A stretch of 64,000 nucleotides of DNA from GCA-2718815 sp963578105 (GTDB lineage Bacteria > Planctomycetota > Planctomycetia > Pirellulales > Pirellulaceae): assembly GCA_963578105.1 (NCBI GenBank), contig CAUZBP010000001.1:62001-126000 (forward strand), given 5' to 3'. The notes beneath the pieces were generated by a model. The model did no database searches. It saw nothing but the letters and a program-made list of their open reading frames with translations, and had not been told where the DNA came from. Position numbers and translations under genes: made by a program. Of this stretch, positions 37,321-46,040 are shown piece after piece; the first letter of the stretch is position 1; each line of letters opens with the position of its first letter.

Positions 37321-37863
37321 TTGGCAAAAACATTGATTATTTTCGCCGGTATCGCACTCACGGTTCTTTGTTGGGGTTCGTACGGACCAATACTCCACAA
37401 AGGGCAGCACGGGCTGGAAAACAACCGTCTCAAACCACTGATTTGTGTAGGAGTGGCCTACTTTGTTGTGGCGATCATTGTCCCGACGATTTATCTTGCC
37501 AGTCGTGGTGAGTTGAGTGGGGGCTGGAGTTTCGGCGGCACCAGTTGGAGCTTATTAGCGGGCGCCGCCGGGGCGTTGGGCGCGCTGGGCATTATCATTG
37601 CTCTTTCTTCCGGAGGAAGCCCGATTGTTGTCATGCCGCTTGTTTTTGGAGGTGCTCCTGTGCTGACGGTGTGTATTTATCTGATCTCCAGTAACACCGA
37701 AAAGACCAGCCCTATCTTCTACGCAGGACTGATCATGCTGGTCGTGGGAGCCACCGTGGTGCAACTCTTCAAACCAAAACAGTTAACCGCCCATCAAGAC
37801 CAGAAGCCAGTTGCTAGTCAGCCTCTTGAAATGGCAGAAAAATCGCCTTCAAATTCGGATTAA
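37321..37863 (+). CDS. small multi-pass membrane protein (EamA/DMT-like)
   Basis: About 180 residues from TTG 37321, which has GGAG seven bases before it; the frame is open to 37279. About five hydrophobic segments (TLIIFAGIALTVLCWGSYG, LICVGVAYFVVAIIVPTIYL, LLAGAAGALGALGIIIALSS) with a GAAGALGALG helix like those of drug/metabolite transporters. The tail after the last helix is polar. It follows the ABC permease by 68 bases. Function unknown; EamA-like is a weak call. Confidence 0.65.
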   Translation: MAKTLIIFAGIALTVLCWGSYGPILHKGQHGLENNRLKPLICVGVAYFVVAIIVPTIYLASRGELSGGWSFGGTSWSLLAGAAGALGALGIIIALSSGGSPIVVMPLVFGGAPVLTVCIYLISSNTEKTSPIFYAGLIMLVVGATVVQLFKPKQLTAHQDQKPVASQPLEMAEKSPSNSD

Positions 37864-38008
37864 GTCGTGTTCAGGGTGGCTCGGTTCAACAGGTTGGATT
37901 CCTGTGGGGCGGAAAACGGCGACACATCAAAATCGGTTTCAGGACGGATTGGAGGTTTTGGATCAAATCCGAGTGCGCCGCATCCTATTCCAGCCGTCGA
38001 GCCACAGA

Positions 38009-38365
38009 ATGACTCCGGAAGAAGCGACTCCCGAAGAAGCGATGCAGGGCATTGAAACCCAACTGGCCCATGTGTGGATGGTCCGCACCTTCATCAAACA
38101 TAGCGAAGAAGTTGCCGAGGATGACGAGTTAGTGGAAGTCCATCGGGCTCTTTATGATTTTATGCTTTCCCTGGGAGGTCCGGCGCAGTCGAACGATGCC
38201 GAGGGATATCTGAAGCAGGCTCGCAAAAAGTTTTCGAAGTTGCGCCGTGCCAAAGATTTATTTGTGGAGATTCAGCCGGAGATTGCTGGGCATACGAATT
38301 TCCAAATGGCGGCGAAGTCTCTCTCCGCGGCCGTGGACAAGATCGGACAAATTTTAAGAAGTTGA
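38009..38365 (+). CDS. small helical protein of unknown function
   Basis: 118 residues from ATG 38009; the frame is open to 37811 but the earlier part overlaps the preceding gene and has a different composition. It begins with a short duplicated unit (TPEEATPEEA, from a near-perfect 15-base tandem repeat) and continues as a predicted helical bundle (TQLAHVWMVRTFIKHSEEVAEDDELVEVHRALYDFM is the core). No membrane segment. Family not recognised. Confidence 0.6.
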   Translation: MTPEEATPEEAMQGIETQLAHVWMVRTFIKHSEEVAEDDELVEVHRALYDFMLSLGGPAQSNDAEGYLKQARKKFSKLRRAKDLFVEIQPEIAGHTNFQMAAKSLSAAVDKIGQILRS

Positions 38366-38576
38366 AAAGAACATAGCCACTTTGGCGAGCAGTCCCGTGT
38401 TAGCGAGTCGTTGTTTCGGGCTGGTCGTCCACCGTCGCCTGGTTTTAGCGATTGTTGATATTTTGGATTGCATACTACAGATGAGACGCCGTCCATGGAG
38501 CGGTTCGATCGGTTGAGAGTGATGTTTGAACTGCTCTTTGCGCTCTGTCAAATCTTATGATGAACGGGGTCCAGTA

Positions 38577-39368
38577 ATGCATATAGCCTTGATTGTCGTT
38601 GCTGTTTTGTCTGCAGAGCCACCTGCCACGCGGTTCGAATTGTTAAAAACATTTCGCGAGGAGTTTGTTGCGATCACACCCGGTCAGGGTCGATATCCAG
38701 TGGACGTAACCATGGGCCGGGCGGAAGGGGGCCAAGCGAGCGAGCGACCAAGCCATCGCGTCAGGTTGGATCGGCCTTTTGCCATCGCGAAATACGAGGT
38801 AACTCAAGACTTGTGGACTGCGGTCATGGGTTCCAATCCGTCGAGATGGAAAGGGCCTCGCAACTCGTGTGAAAACTTTTCGTACGATGAGGCTCAGCGG
38901 TTCTGCCGGAAAGTCACGGCGCTGATGCAATCTGTCGAATTGATCCAGGCGGATCAGGTGGTGCGTTTGCCAACTGAGGCGGAGTGGGAATATGCAGCGC
39001 GGGCGGGCACCACTTCCATTTATTCGTTTGGCGATGATTCCCGAAAACTCGACGAGTACGGTTGGCACACCGGAAATGCCGCGGGGAATGATCCTCCTGT
39101 GGGTGTGAAGAAGCCGAACCCCTGGGGCCTATACGATATCCACGGTTACCTTTGGGAATGGTGTGCCGATGTTTGGCACGATGATTACCAAGGCGCACCT
39201 GTCGATGCTACCGCTTGGAATCAGGGCGGTGATGCGCCGCGAAAGGTGCAGCGGGGTGGTAGTTGGAAGGACAAGCCAGAGCAACTTACAAGTTCTTTCC
39301 GGCGCGCAGCCGACAAGTCCACACGAGATGATGCTGTGGGCCTGCGGTGTGTTTTGGCGGGGGAATAA
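38577..39368 (+). CDS. SUMF1/FGE-fold domain protein, exported
   Basis: 263 residues from ATG 38577 with a short signal peptide (MHIALIVVAVLSAEPPA). The formylglycine-generating-enzyme fold is clear from KYEVTQDLWTAVMGSNPS, RLPTEAEWEYAARAGT, NPWGLYDIHGYLWEW and VQRGGSWKD. In active FGE two Cys follow the RGGSW region; here it reads KDKPEQLTSS with none, so sulfatase activation is unlikely. Such domains are abundant in planctomycetes, often with unknown binding roles. Confidence 0.85.
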   Translation: MHIALIVVAVLSAEPPATRFELLKTFREEFVAITPGQGRYPVDVTMGRAEGGQASERPSHRVRLDRPFAIAKYEVTQDLWTAVMGSNPSRWKGPRNSCENFSYDEAQRFCRKVTALMQSVELIQADQVVRLPTEAEWEYAARAGTTSIYSFGDDSRKLDEYGWHTGNAAGNDPPVGVKKPNPWGLYDIHGYLWEWCADVWHDDYQGAPVDATAWNQGGDAPRKVQRGGSWKDKPEQLTSSFRRAADKSTRDDAVGLRCVLAGE

Positions 39369-39513
39369 CAGCCACGTCAAGTGTGTCTTCCACAGGGTCG
39401 CGTTGGTCGCCGGCAATTGTAACCGGATGAGCGGAGACCCATGGTTTTCATGAATTCATGGATGTCGGGCCGGCAAGCTCTACACACGAGTGCCTTCCTG
39501 CGTTACCCGGCAC

Positions 39514-40200
39514 TCAGGTTTCCCTCGCCAGTCCGAACCACTCGATCTGTTTGCGAGGACAGAAAGTCAGGGAGTTGGAAGAACAATAGGGTTCCAGCCA
39601 CTCACGAATTTTCTTTAATCCCACCGGTTCCGTTCCCTGGGGCATCATCATCACCTTGTCCCGCTTGATTTCGGGAAACTCCGTCAGGTAATTTTCGACG
39701 GTGACACAGTCTTCCATGGAATTGATAACAAACTTAACCTGATAGTCATGACTCCTAATCAGGCTTCGGATGACGTCTGGCGCGTGACGTGTTTGTTCAT
39801 GTCGGTAGTGCCAGGTGGGTTCCTCGGTTGGGGAAGGTGCCGAACTGGAAAATTTGGGACTGATCGACATCAGGTTGCATTTTAAGGGCAAAAAGAGAGT
39901 TCCGGCGGTTTCGATGGTGACAAATTTTCCCGCCTGACCGAGGGCCTCACAGAGCGGAATCAATTCGGCAGAAAGCATCGGTTCGCCACCCGTGACGACG
40001 ACCTGCTGGCAGTCGAATGAAAATGTCTGTTCCAGAACTTCATTCACAGAAAGATCTTTTCCTGTGGGCTTCCACGAGGTGTAAGGCGTATCGCAGAACC
40101 AGCAGCGCAGATTACAACTGGTGGTTCGGACAAAAACACTCTCTGTCCCCGTAAGCCGTCCTTCACCCTGCAGCGATTGGTAGATTTCAGCGATTCTCAT
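39514..40200 (-). CDS. queE: 7-carboxy-7-deazaguanine synthase (radical SAM)
   Basis: 228 residues from ATG 40200 (MRIAEIYQSLQGEG, the family's usual beginning); the open frame extends further but without homology. The radical SAM motif is CNLRCWFC, followed by DTPYTSW and VVTGGEPML. QueE contracts 6-carboxytetrahydropterin to CDG on the way to queuosine. It diverges from queF, the later enzyme of the same pathway, over a 157-base shared promoter region. No queC or queD is in the window. Confidence 0.93.
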   Translation of the reverse strand: MRIAEIYQSLQGEGRLTGTESVFVRTTSCNLRCWFCDTPYTSWKPTGKDLSVNEVLEQTFSFDCQQVVVTGGEPMLSAELIPLCEALGQAGKFVTIETAGTLFLPLKCNLMSISPKFSSSAPSPTEEPTWHYRHEQTRHAPDVIRSLIRSHDYQVKFVINSMEDCVTVENYLTEFPEIKRDKVMMMPQGTEPVGLKKIREWLEPYCSSNSLTFCPRKQIEWFGLARET

Positions 40201-40357
40201 GAAGTGCCTGGCTGGGAAAAGGACCAAGTTCTCTCCCGCCCGCAAAATTGATTTCTTGTGGAGCAGTGCCGGGAGGCTACCTGGATGCCTAGTAGTCGCC
40301 CCTAGGCGATCTGCCCGTATCTTGACACAATGAATTGTCTTCCGAAAGGAGCTAACC

Positions 40358-40726
40358 ATGGAGGATCGATTTCAGGAGATGCTCGAAACGTTTGAGAATC
40401 AGTTCCCCGGGCGGGATTACTTGATCGAGATTCATTGTCCTGAGTTTACTTCGGTATGTCCGAAAACAGGACAGCCCGATTTCGGTGCGCTGACGTTCAT
40501 CTATACACCTGGAATGAAGTGTGTGGAGTTGAAAAGTCTGAAGCTATACCTCCAGCAATTTCGTAACGAAGGGATCTTTTATGAACACGTCACGAATCGA
40601 ATTCTGGACGACCTGGTTTCGGTCGTTCAGCCGAAGAGGATGACGTTGGTAGCTAAATTCACTCCACGTGGTGGGATCACGACGACCGTAACAACCGTGT
40701 ATGAGGAGACCCATGGCAGAAACTAA
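40358..40726 (+). CDS. queF: preQ0 reductase (7-cyano-7-deazaguanine reductase)
   Basis: 122 residues, the short (unimodular) QueF type. The catalytic Cys is in EFTSVCPKTGQPDFG, and CVELKSLKLYLQQFRNEG and FTPRGGI are conserved. It reduces preQ0 to preQ1 with NADPH. The start has AAAGGAG six to seven bases before it. It overlaps the following isomerase-like gene by 14 bases and diverges from queE. Confidence 0.94.
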   Translation: MEDRFQEMLETFENQFPGRDYLIEIHCPEFTSVCPKTGQPDFGALTFIYTPGMKCVELKSLKLYLQQFRNEGIFYEHVTNRILDDLVSVVQPKRMTLVAKFTPRGGITTTVTTVYEETHGRN

Positions 40727-41729
40727 TCCACAAGTAATTTTGAGTGGGTTTGCGGACGAGGCTGCGAATCACAAGACAGCGATCGAACAATTCGCAGCAT
40801 TCGCTGCGATTGGATTGCAATATTACAGCATTCGTTTCATTGACGTTGGTAAGGGGATCAAAAATGTCATGCAATTGACCAAGACGGAGATTGCAAAAAT
40901 CCGTCATTTGGAGGCCGAGTACGGATTAAATGTTTCGTCGCTTGGTTCGCCTATCGGCAAAGTCAAACTGCTTGATGTCGACGATAAGACCCAGAACAAA
41001 TACATTCCTTTTCGCCGCTACTTGTTGAAAGACGTACGTCGTGCATGTGATCTGGCACATGCGTTTGAGACAAAATTGATTCGCGGTTTTTCGTTCTATC
41101 ATCCTCGCGGTGAAGACCCTTGGGACTATGTTTCGCAGACGGTGGACCACTTGGGGGAAATCGCAGAGGCTTGTCATCGCAGCGACCTGACGTTTGGATT
41201 GGAAGTCGAGGCGAACCTGGTTGGGCAAAACGGTCGTTTGTTGCGAGAGATACAACGGCAAGTAAATCATCCTGCTTTGCTATTGATTTATGATGCTGCG
41301 AACCTTCTTGCTCAGGGATATACGACATCCGAATCTTACGAACAGTACTTGGCGATGAAGACAGGAATCGGCTGGTTGCACATCAAAGACTATGTCGAGT
41401 TGGCAGCCAGTAGTCAGAAGGGTTATGTAGACGAAGGAGCATTGACACAATTTGTGCCGGCTGACCAGGGCCAGGGAATTCACGAACTTGTGCTACGCGA
41501 TTTTCGACAGTCGATACGAAAGCTCGACAGGAAGCTCAAACGCCGCGGGATTGCCGGTGTGTTTTTGGATCTGGAACCACACGTGAAGGGTGGTGGGCAA
41601 TTCGGAGGATTTAGCGGACCGGACGGTATGGGGGTTGCTTTGCGAGGCCTTTGCCGAGTTCTCGACTATTTGTCCATCGGTTACCACCTGCGGGACTTTA
41701 ACGATGTGAAGGCGTCGAGGGGAGATTAA
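40713..41729 (+). CDS. sugar phosphate isomerase/epimerase-like TIM-barrel protein
   Basis: 338 residues from ATG 40713, with GAGGAG just upstream inside queF. The xylose-isomerase-like TIM barrel is suggested by YYSIRFIDVG, GLNVSSLGSPIG, LEVEANLVGQNG, LLLIYDAANL and WLHIKDYV, which carry the usual metal-binding Glu, Asp and His positions. The true substrate is unknown. Overlap with queF indicates co-transcription, but no link to queuosine is established. Confidence 0.82.
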   Translation: MAETNPQVILSGFADEAANHKTAIEQFAAFAAIGLQYYSIRFIDVGKGIKNVMQLTKTEIAKIRHLEAEYGLNVSSLGSPIGKVKLLDVDDKTQNKYIPFRRYLLKDVRRACDLAHAFETKLIRGFSFYHPRGEDPWDYVSQTVDHLGEIAEACHRSDLTFGLEVEANLVGQNGRLLREIQRQVNHPALLLIYDAANLLAQGYTTSESYEQYLAMKTGIGWLHIKDYVELAASSQKGYVDEGALTQFVPADQGQGIHELVLRDFRQSIRKLDRKLKRRGIAGVFLDLEPHVKGGGQFGGFSGPDGMGVALRGLCRVLDYLSIGYHLRDFNDVKASRGD

Positions 41730-42793
41730 CGCTACGACCCACTTGAGTTTTCAGATTCCAAACTTCAGGTTGAAAGTTGCGTAGCGTTTGTTCCTCACCT
41801 GGATCCTCCGACGGGAAGTCGAGGAAGTCGAGGACGTCGACGGTCACAGGCTAAAGATCAAGCTAACATCAGGTTGCCGTTGCCCAGCTTGGACAAGACG
41901 GTCTGTGGACCAGGTCGCGCGAATTTCAACTGCCGACAATGTTACTACTTGCCTTTTGAAAGGAAGCTGTGCTACGGGCTTCCAGTGGTCGGCGTCGAAG
42001 TGTTTCAGGCCAGTGGCGTTCCGACTTCGGATGTGTTTCTGGTTGTCTTGTTTTTCGACGGAACATGCCGAGTTTCTCCGGTCGGAAGTATGCAAGTCCG
42101 GGCGACTATCTTGTTAGATTGCTGGACGGTGTCATGATTTTCGGGAGAACAGACAGTCCGTTCGCTGGATTGGCTGCCCGGGCCCTTCTGTAACACTAGA
42201 CATTTCAGCCAAAAAAACGATTTAGGATAAGTTGCTAGTATTCAAGGAGATGTGGGCTGCAGGGTCTTGTTTGTAAAAATAGGGGGTCAGGCAACGAATC
42301 ATCTAGCTAGGAGCAGGGTCTTTTACGGCAAATCTGCCGCTTCGGAAATTTCAACTGTAATTATGTGCCGGTTATGTCGATTACCGAGAAGCGATCTGAA
42401 TTACGGGTTTTGAGGAAAGACCTTGTCGGGGGAGGAATTCCGCCCCGAAGAAAGTGTCCGACACGAGTTTAAAGCGCTGCGGGTATCCGCTTGAGCCTCT
42501 TGAATGATGATGTGCCGGGTGCTCCTAAAGGTCGTTGCCGACACGTGTTAACAGCTATGGGGTGTCAAAGAAGTGTACACTTTTTGTGGACAGTATTTTC
42601 GTGACACGGCATCGTTTTGTACGTACTATAGTTTGTTTACTGCCGTCGCTCAGGTGTTTTCCAGCGACGATAGTTGTAAGAGTTGGAACTAAGAACGAGG
42701 CACTTTTAGGTTAGAAGTTCGAGCAAGGTGAAGTTGAAGGGGGGAATAGATCCTTCGGCGGTGGCCTCAATCGGACAACCAGAGTAGGCAACC
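41730..42793. other. 1,064-base gene-poor region
   Basis: No convincing gene. A sequence at about 42280-42303, reading GGGGGTCAGGCAACGAATC, resembles the GGGGTCAGG-type tracts that flank degenerate transposase or REP elements in many genomes, so a decayed mobile element is possible. CCGACACG occurs twice (42465 and 42537 areas). A perfect palindrome, AGTGTACACT, stands at 42572-42581, sharing GTGTACAC with the putative lexA operator. The right end must hold the promoter of the DksA-type gene. Confidence 0.45.
42572..42581. promoter_or_regulatory. 10-bp palindrome resembling the lexA-proximal one
   Basis: AGTGTACACT is self-complementary and shares the 8-base core GTGTACAC with TGTGTACACA upstream of lexA. 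It lies ~210 bases before the DksA-type gene. A LexA or other repressor site is possible; chance is not excluded because only two copies were noticed. Confidence 0.3.
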
Positions 42794-43243
42794 ATGGCAC
42801 GTAAAGACGCAATTGAAAACATGAAGGAAATATTGCTCAAGCGGCGTGATGCGCTGCGCAAGGCGCTGGCAGGTGACTTGAGCATGTTGAAGGAACTGAA
42901 CGAGCAGACGGGTGGCGACGAAGTAGACGCTGCGCTGGATGCTGCCCAGAATGAACTTAGTTCACAGTTAGCGGAAGTTGAGAGCCGCGAACTTTCGCAA
43001 ATTGAGGTTGCTCTGGAACGCATGCGCAGTGGTAGTTTCGGAACTTGTGAAGGCTGCAACACCAATATTCTATTGGCAAGGCTACAAGCTCTGCCTTATG
43101 CCACTTGCTGCATTGAATGCCAGCGAGAGATGGAAAGAACAGGAGAAATTCCTGGTGGTGGTGAAGACTGGGGACGCGTTGTGGATGTGGGATCCGGCGA
43201 TCCCGACCTGCTCATTGGCGACATCGAGCTCGACGTTTCTTAG
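42794..43243 (+). CDS. DksA/TraR-family zinc-finger protein
   Basis: 149 residues. A long helical N-terminus (DAIENMKEILLKRRDALRKALAG) with acidic residues, then the C4 zinc finger CEGC ... CCIEC. DksA-family proteins enter the RNA polymerase secondary channel and, with ppGpp, retune promoters. The C-terminal ~35 residues after the finger are acidic and extra. A perfect 12-bp hairpin follows 35 bases after the stop. Confidence 0.88.
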   Translation: MARKDAIENMKEILLKRRDALRKALAGDLSMLKELNEQTGGDEVDAALDAAQNELSSQLAEVESRELSQIEVALERMRSGSFGTCEGCNTNILLARLQALPYATCCIECQREMERTGEIPGGGEDWGRVVDVGSGDPDLLIGDIELDVS

Positions 43244-43277
43244 AACGCGAATGGAAGCGCCGATTTCCAGCAGTTAA

Positions 43278-43317
43278 CAAGAACTTCCGCGGTCTGCGAA
43301 GATTTCGGAAGTTCTTG
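43278..43317. terminator. perfect 12-bp inverted repeat after the DksA-type gene
   Basis: CAAGAACTTCCG (43278-43289) pairs with CGGAAGTTCTTG (43306-43317) without mismatch, loop 16 bases. No T tract follows, so it may be a transcript-stabilising hairpin, an imperfect terminator or a protein-binding dyad. Confidence 0.5.
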
Positions 43318-43518
43318 GCATGTTGGAAAACAGGTGTTGGGCAGTCGACTGCTTCTCTGTTTCCGAAGGTCGCGCCGCTGGCAAAACATCAAAAACAGGA
43401 TCTCTCTACGGTTTTTTTGTGTTCCTTCACCATGGTGGTACTTTAGATACCTGCGTGGTGATACCGATCCTATGGAATGACCTCGGATTAAATTTGCGAC
43501 GAGACTAAGGAGCGGCTC

Positions 43519-44658
43519 ATGTTCCGGCCATTCTGTACTCGAAACTTGAAGAATCTTTCAGCCATCCTCTCCGTCTGTTTTTTTCTGTTTCTACCGACTC
43601 CTCTGGTTGCCCAATTGGTAACGCCGGTGATGAGTTCGGCAGACCGTGAGAAAGCTTTTGAACAGCTAGCTGAGCAAGTTGCCGACTTGGAACTCCAAGG
43701 GAACTTGCTACGGCAAGTCGTCAAATTGGTCCAGCCCTCGGTCGTGCACATCGACGCTGAAAAAACAACCCGCAGTCCTGATCGTTACGGTCGCGGCAGT
43801 CACGTGGAAGAGGCAGGATCTGGACTGATCTTTGCCCACCAGGGTCAGCCTTACGTTGCCACCAATCGACATGTGGTGAAAGATGCCGAGTATCACAACA
43901 TTACGATTGAATTGGCCGACGGTCGTAGGTTTCATCCCACGACGATCTGGGATGATCCGGCTACAGACATTGCGGTCATTCAAATTGCCGCCTCGGAGTT
44001 AGTGACATCGCGTATCGGGAACAGCGACGAGTTGGACATTGGCGACTTCGTCTTAGCAGTGGGAAGTCCTTTTGGATTGAGTCGCTCGGTGACCTTTGGC
44101 ATCGTGAGTGCGAAGGGCCGGCGTGATTTAGAGTTGGGTGAAGAAAACGTGCAGTTTCAGGATTTCATTCAGACAGATGCAGCCATTAACCCCGGCAACA
44201 GCGGTGGGCCCCTTGTCAATTTACGAGGCGAGGTCGTAGGCATTAACACGGCGATTGCAAGTAATTCGGGTGGTAATGACGGTATTGGATTTGCTATTCC
44301 AATGAAGATGATCCTGAGTGTTTCGAAGCAGTTGATTGAGAACAATGGAAAAGTCGTGCGGGCCTTTTTAGGAGTTCATCTGGATCGGAGTTTTACTCCG
44401 GTCGAAGCCGCACAATTTGGACTGTCACGTCCTTATGGGGCTCGGGTGACGCGCATTACCGATGATTCTCCCGCTGCCGCTGCCAAGCTGGAAAAGGATG
44501 ACATTATTGTGGGCTTCAACGGCATTGCCATCGAAGACGACGGACACCTCATCAACACGGTCGGTCTGACGCACGTCGGCGAGGAGGTGGAAATCAAAGT
44601 TTTGCGAAATGGAAAGTCCGTGACCCTGCAGGTTCAGGTCACGGTTCGCAGAAATTGA
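43519..44658 (+). CDS. HtrA/Deg-type periplasmic serine protease
   Basis: 379 residues, AAGGAG 7-8 bases before the ATG. A signal peptide (AILSVCFFLFLPTPLVAQ) precedes a trypsin-like domain with the triad His (ATNRHVVKD), Asp (DPATDIAVIQ) and Ser (NPGNSGGPLVN), then one PDZ domain (GARVTRITDDSPAAAAKLEKDDIIVGFNG is its core). Such proteases degrade misfolded envelope proteins. One PDZ, as in DegS-like proteins, rather than two as in DegP. Confidence 0.94.
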   Translation: MFRPFCTRNLKNLSAILSVCFFLFLPTPLVAQLVTPVMSSADREKAFEQLAEQVADLELQGNLLRQVVKLVQPSVVHIDAEKTTRSPDRYGRGSHVEEAGSGLIFAHQGQPYVATNRHVVKDAEYHNITIELADGRRFHPTTIWDDPATDIAVIQIAASELVTSRIGNSDELDIGDFVLAVGSPFGLSRSVTFGIVSAKGRRDLELGEENVQFQDFIQTDAAINPGNSGGPLVNLRGEVVGINTAIASNSGGNDGIGFAIPMKMILSVSKQLIENNGKVVRAFLGVHLDRSFTPVEAAQFGLSRPYGARVTRITDDSPAAAAKLEKDDIIVGFNGIAIEDDGHLINTVGLTHVGEEVEIKVLRNGKSVTLQVQVTVRRN

Positions 44659-44793
44659 TCGAACTGACCGACGGAACTTCTGAGATGCAGACGTTGTGAC
44701 AAGGCTGGTTGTCAGCCTGTACGGAGGATTCACGAGGCCGATTTGCAGAAGGTGTTAGAAATAGCTGACGCGGGAGAAAAGATTTCACCCAGC

Positions 44794-45720
44794 TTAACCG
44801 ATTTCGGAGAGTCCCCGGATGAGGCAGTCAGTTACGGCGTTCACATCGATTGCTGTGGCCACCTCCATATTGGGCCGCCAAACGGGAGTGAGGCGGCGGT
44901 CGAAGACCGTGGCTCCCGTTGTCAAGTTGCCACTCGTTTCAACGTCACCTGCCATTTCTGTTGTTTGAAATAGTTCCGGATGCAAGGCAGCGATCAACGT
45001 CACGACGTCGTGTAGATGGATGCTCTCTTGTCCCTTCTGACGATATGCGCGGAAGAAGAACGGGATGATTTTCCCGAGGAATGCCCCCACAGGCTTTCCT
45101 TGCTTTGGAAGATGATCGAGCAAATCGAGAGTCACAGCAAGCTGTTGCGTAACATCCAAGGGAATGAGTGTTTTGGTGGTTCGCGACCGAAACACAGCGC
45201 GGGCACTCTCGGGGTCGTTGAACATGTTGAATTCCGCGGCCGGGTTGACATTACCGGAAGCTGTCACCGTTCCACCCGAAATGATAATGCGGTCGACCAG
45301 GGATGCCAGTTCCGGATCGCGCTGAAAGGCTGCGGCTACATTCGTTAGTGGTCCCAGCGTGATGATGGTGACTTCGTCAGGGGCGGCGCGCACCGTGTCG
45401 CAAATCAGCTTTTCCGACGGATGCAGGTGGTGCAAGTCGGAAGCGCGGAAACCGGCATTCCCCAAGCCATCATGGCCGTGAAATTGTTTTGCGTCCGTTC
45501 GGGGTAGCTGATGAAGGCTGGCCGCACCCAGACGCGGATAGCGTGGCGGATCAATTTGCTCGAGGATGACATGCGCATTGCGACTTGCCTGTTGCGGTGA
45601 AACGTTTCCTCCCGTTGCTGTGATTGCCAACACTTCGAACCGGGGCTCGTAAAGTGCAAGGCAAAGAGCGACCGCATCGTCAATCCCGGGATCACAGTCG
45701 ATAATTACCTTCCGGGTCAT
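44794..45720 (-). CDS. inosine/uridine-preferring nucleoside hydrolase
   Basis: 308 residues. The Ca-binding N-terminus is IIDCDPGIDDAVAL; the other signature segments are GHDGLG, TLGPLTNVAAAF, NPAAEFNMFNDPESA and HLHDVVTLIAALHPELF. The family hydrolyses ribonucleosides to base and ribose. It reads convergently with the HtrA gene and diverges from trpD. A permease remnant for purines exists 22 kb away but is not linked. Confidence 0.93.
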   Translation of the reverse strand: MTRKVIIDCDPGIDDAVALCLALYEPRFEVLAITATGGNVSPQQASRNAHVILEQIDPPRYPRLGAASLHQLPRTDAKQFHGHDGLGNAGFRASDLHHLHPSEKLICDTVRAAPDEVTIITLGPLTNVAAAFQRDPELASLVDRIIISGGTVTASGNVNPAAEFNMFNDPESARAVFRSRTTKTLIPLDVTQQLAVTLDLLDHLPKQGKPVGAFLGKIIPFFFRAYRQKGQESIHLHDVVTLIAALHPELFQTTEMAGDVETSGNLTTGATVFDRRLTPVWRPNMEVATAIDVNAVTDCLIRGLSEIG

Positions 45721-46040
45721 TTCTTTGTGCTACTTGAGGTGTGCGATGTGAACGCGTACTCGAACGTTGCTGTAGGAAAAAGTGTCTGTTGTAGCTCACG
45801 CGGTGGTGCCGGTACACTCTAAAACGCGAAAACACCCAAATTCTAAGTCGTGCCACAGTCGTTAACAAGTCAAGGTGGAAAGCACTCTGCAGCAGGTAAT
45901 ACGGCAAGAAGGTCTTCACTTTTCGCGACCTAAATCGCAAGGTACAATCGGTTCTACGCCGTAATTGGTGGACTGAGGACAGATATCGTTCGATTTCCGA
46001 CTTCTCTATTTGTCTAGCTGTCTGGTGGGAGATACTTCCA
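45721..46040. other. divergent region between nucleoside hydrolase and trpD
   Basis: 320 bases expected to hold two promoters. A GGGAG stands before the GTG start of trpD. No trp attenuator-like leader, T-box or hairpin was identified. Confidence 0.35.

Noticed and set aside
40201..40357. Possible preQ1 riboswitch in the queE-queF divergent region
   Set aside because: No pseudoknot-like pattern of a short hairpin followed by an A-rich tail could be found.
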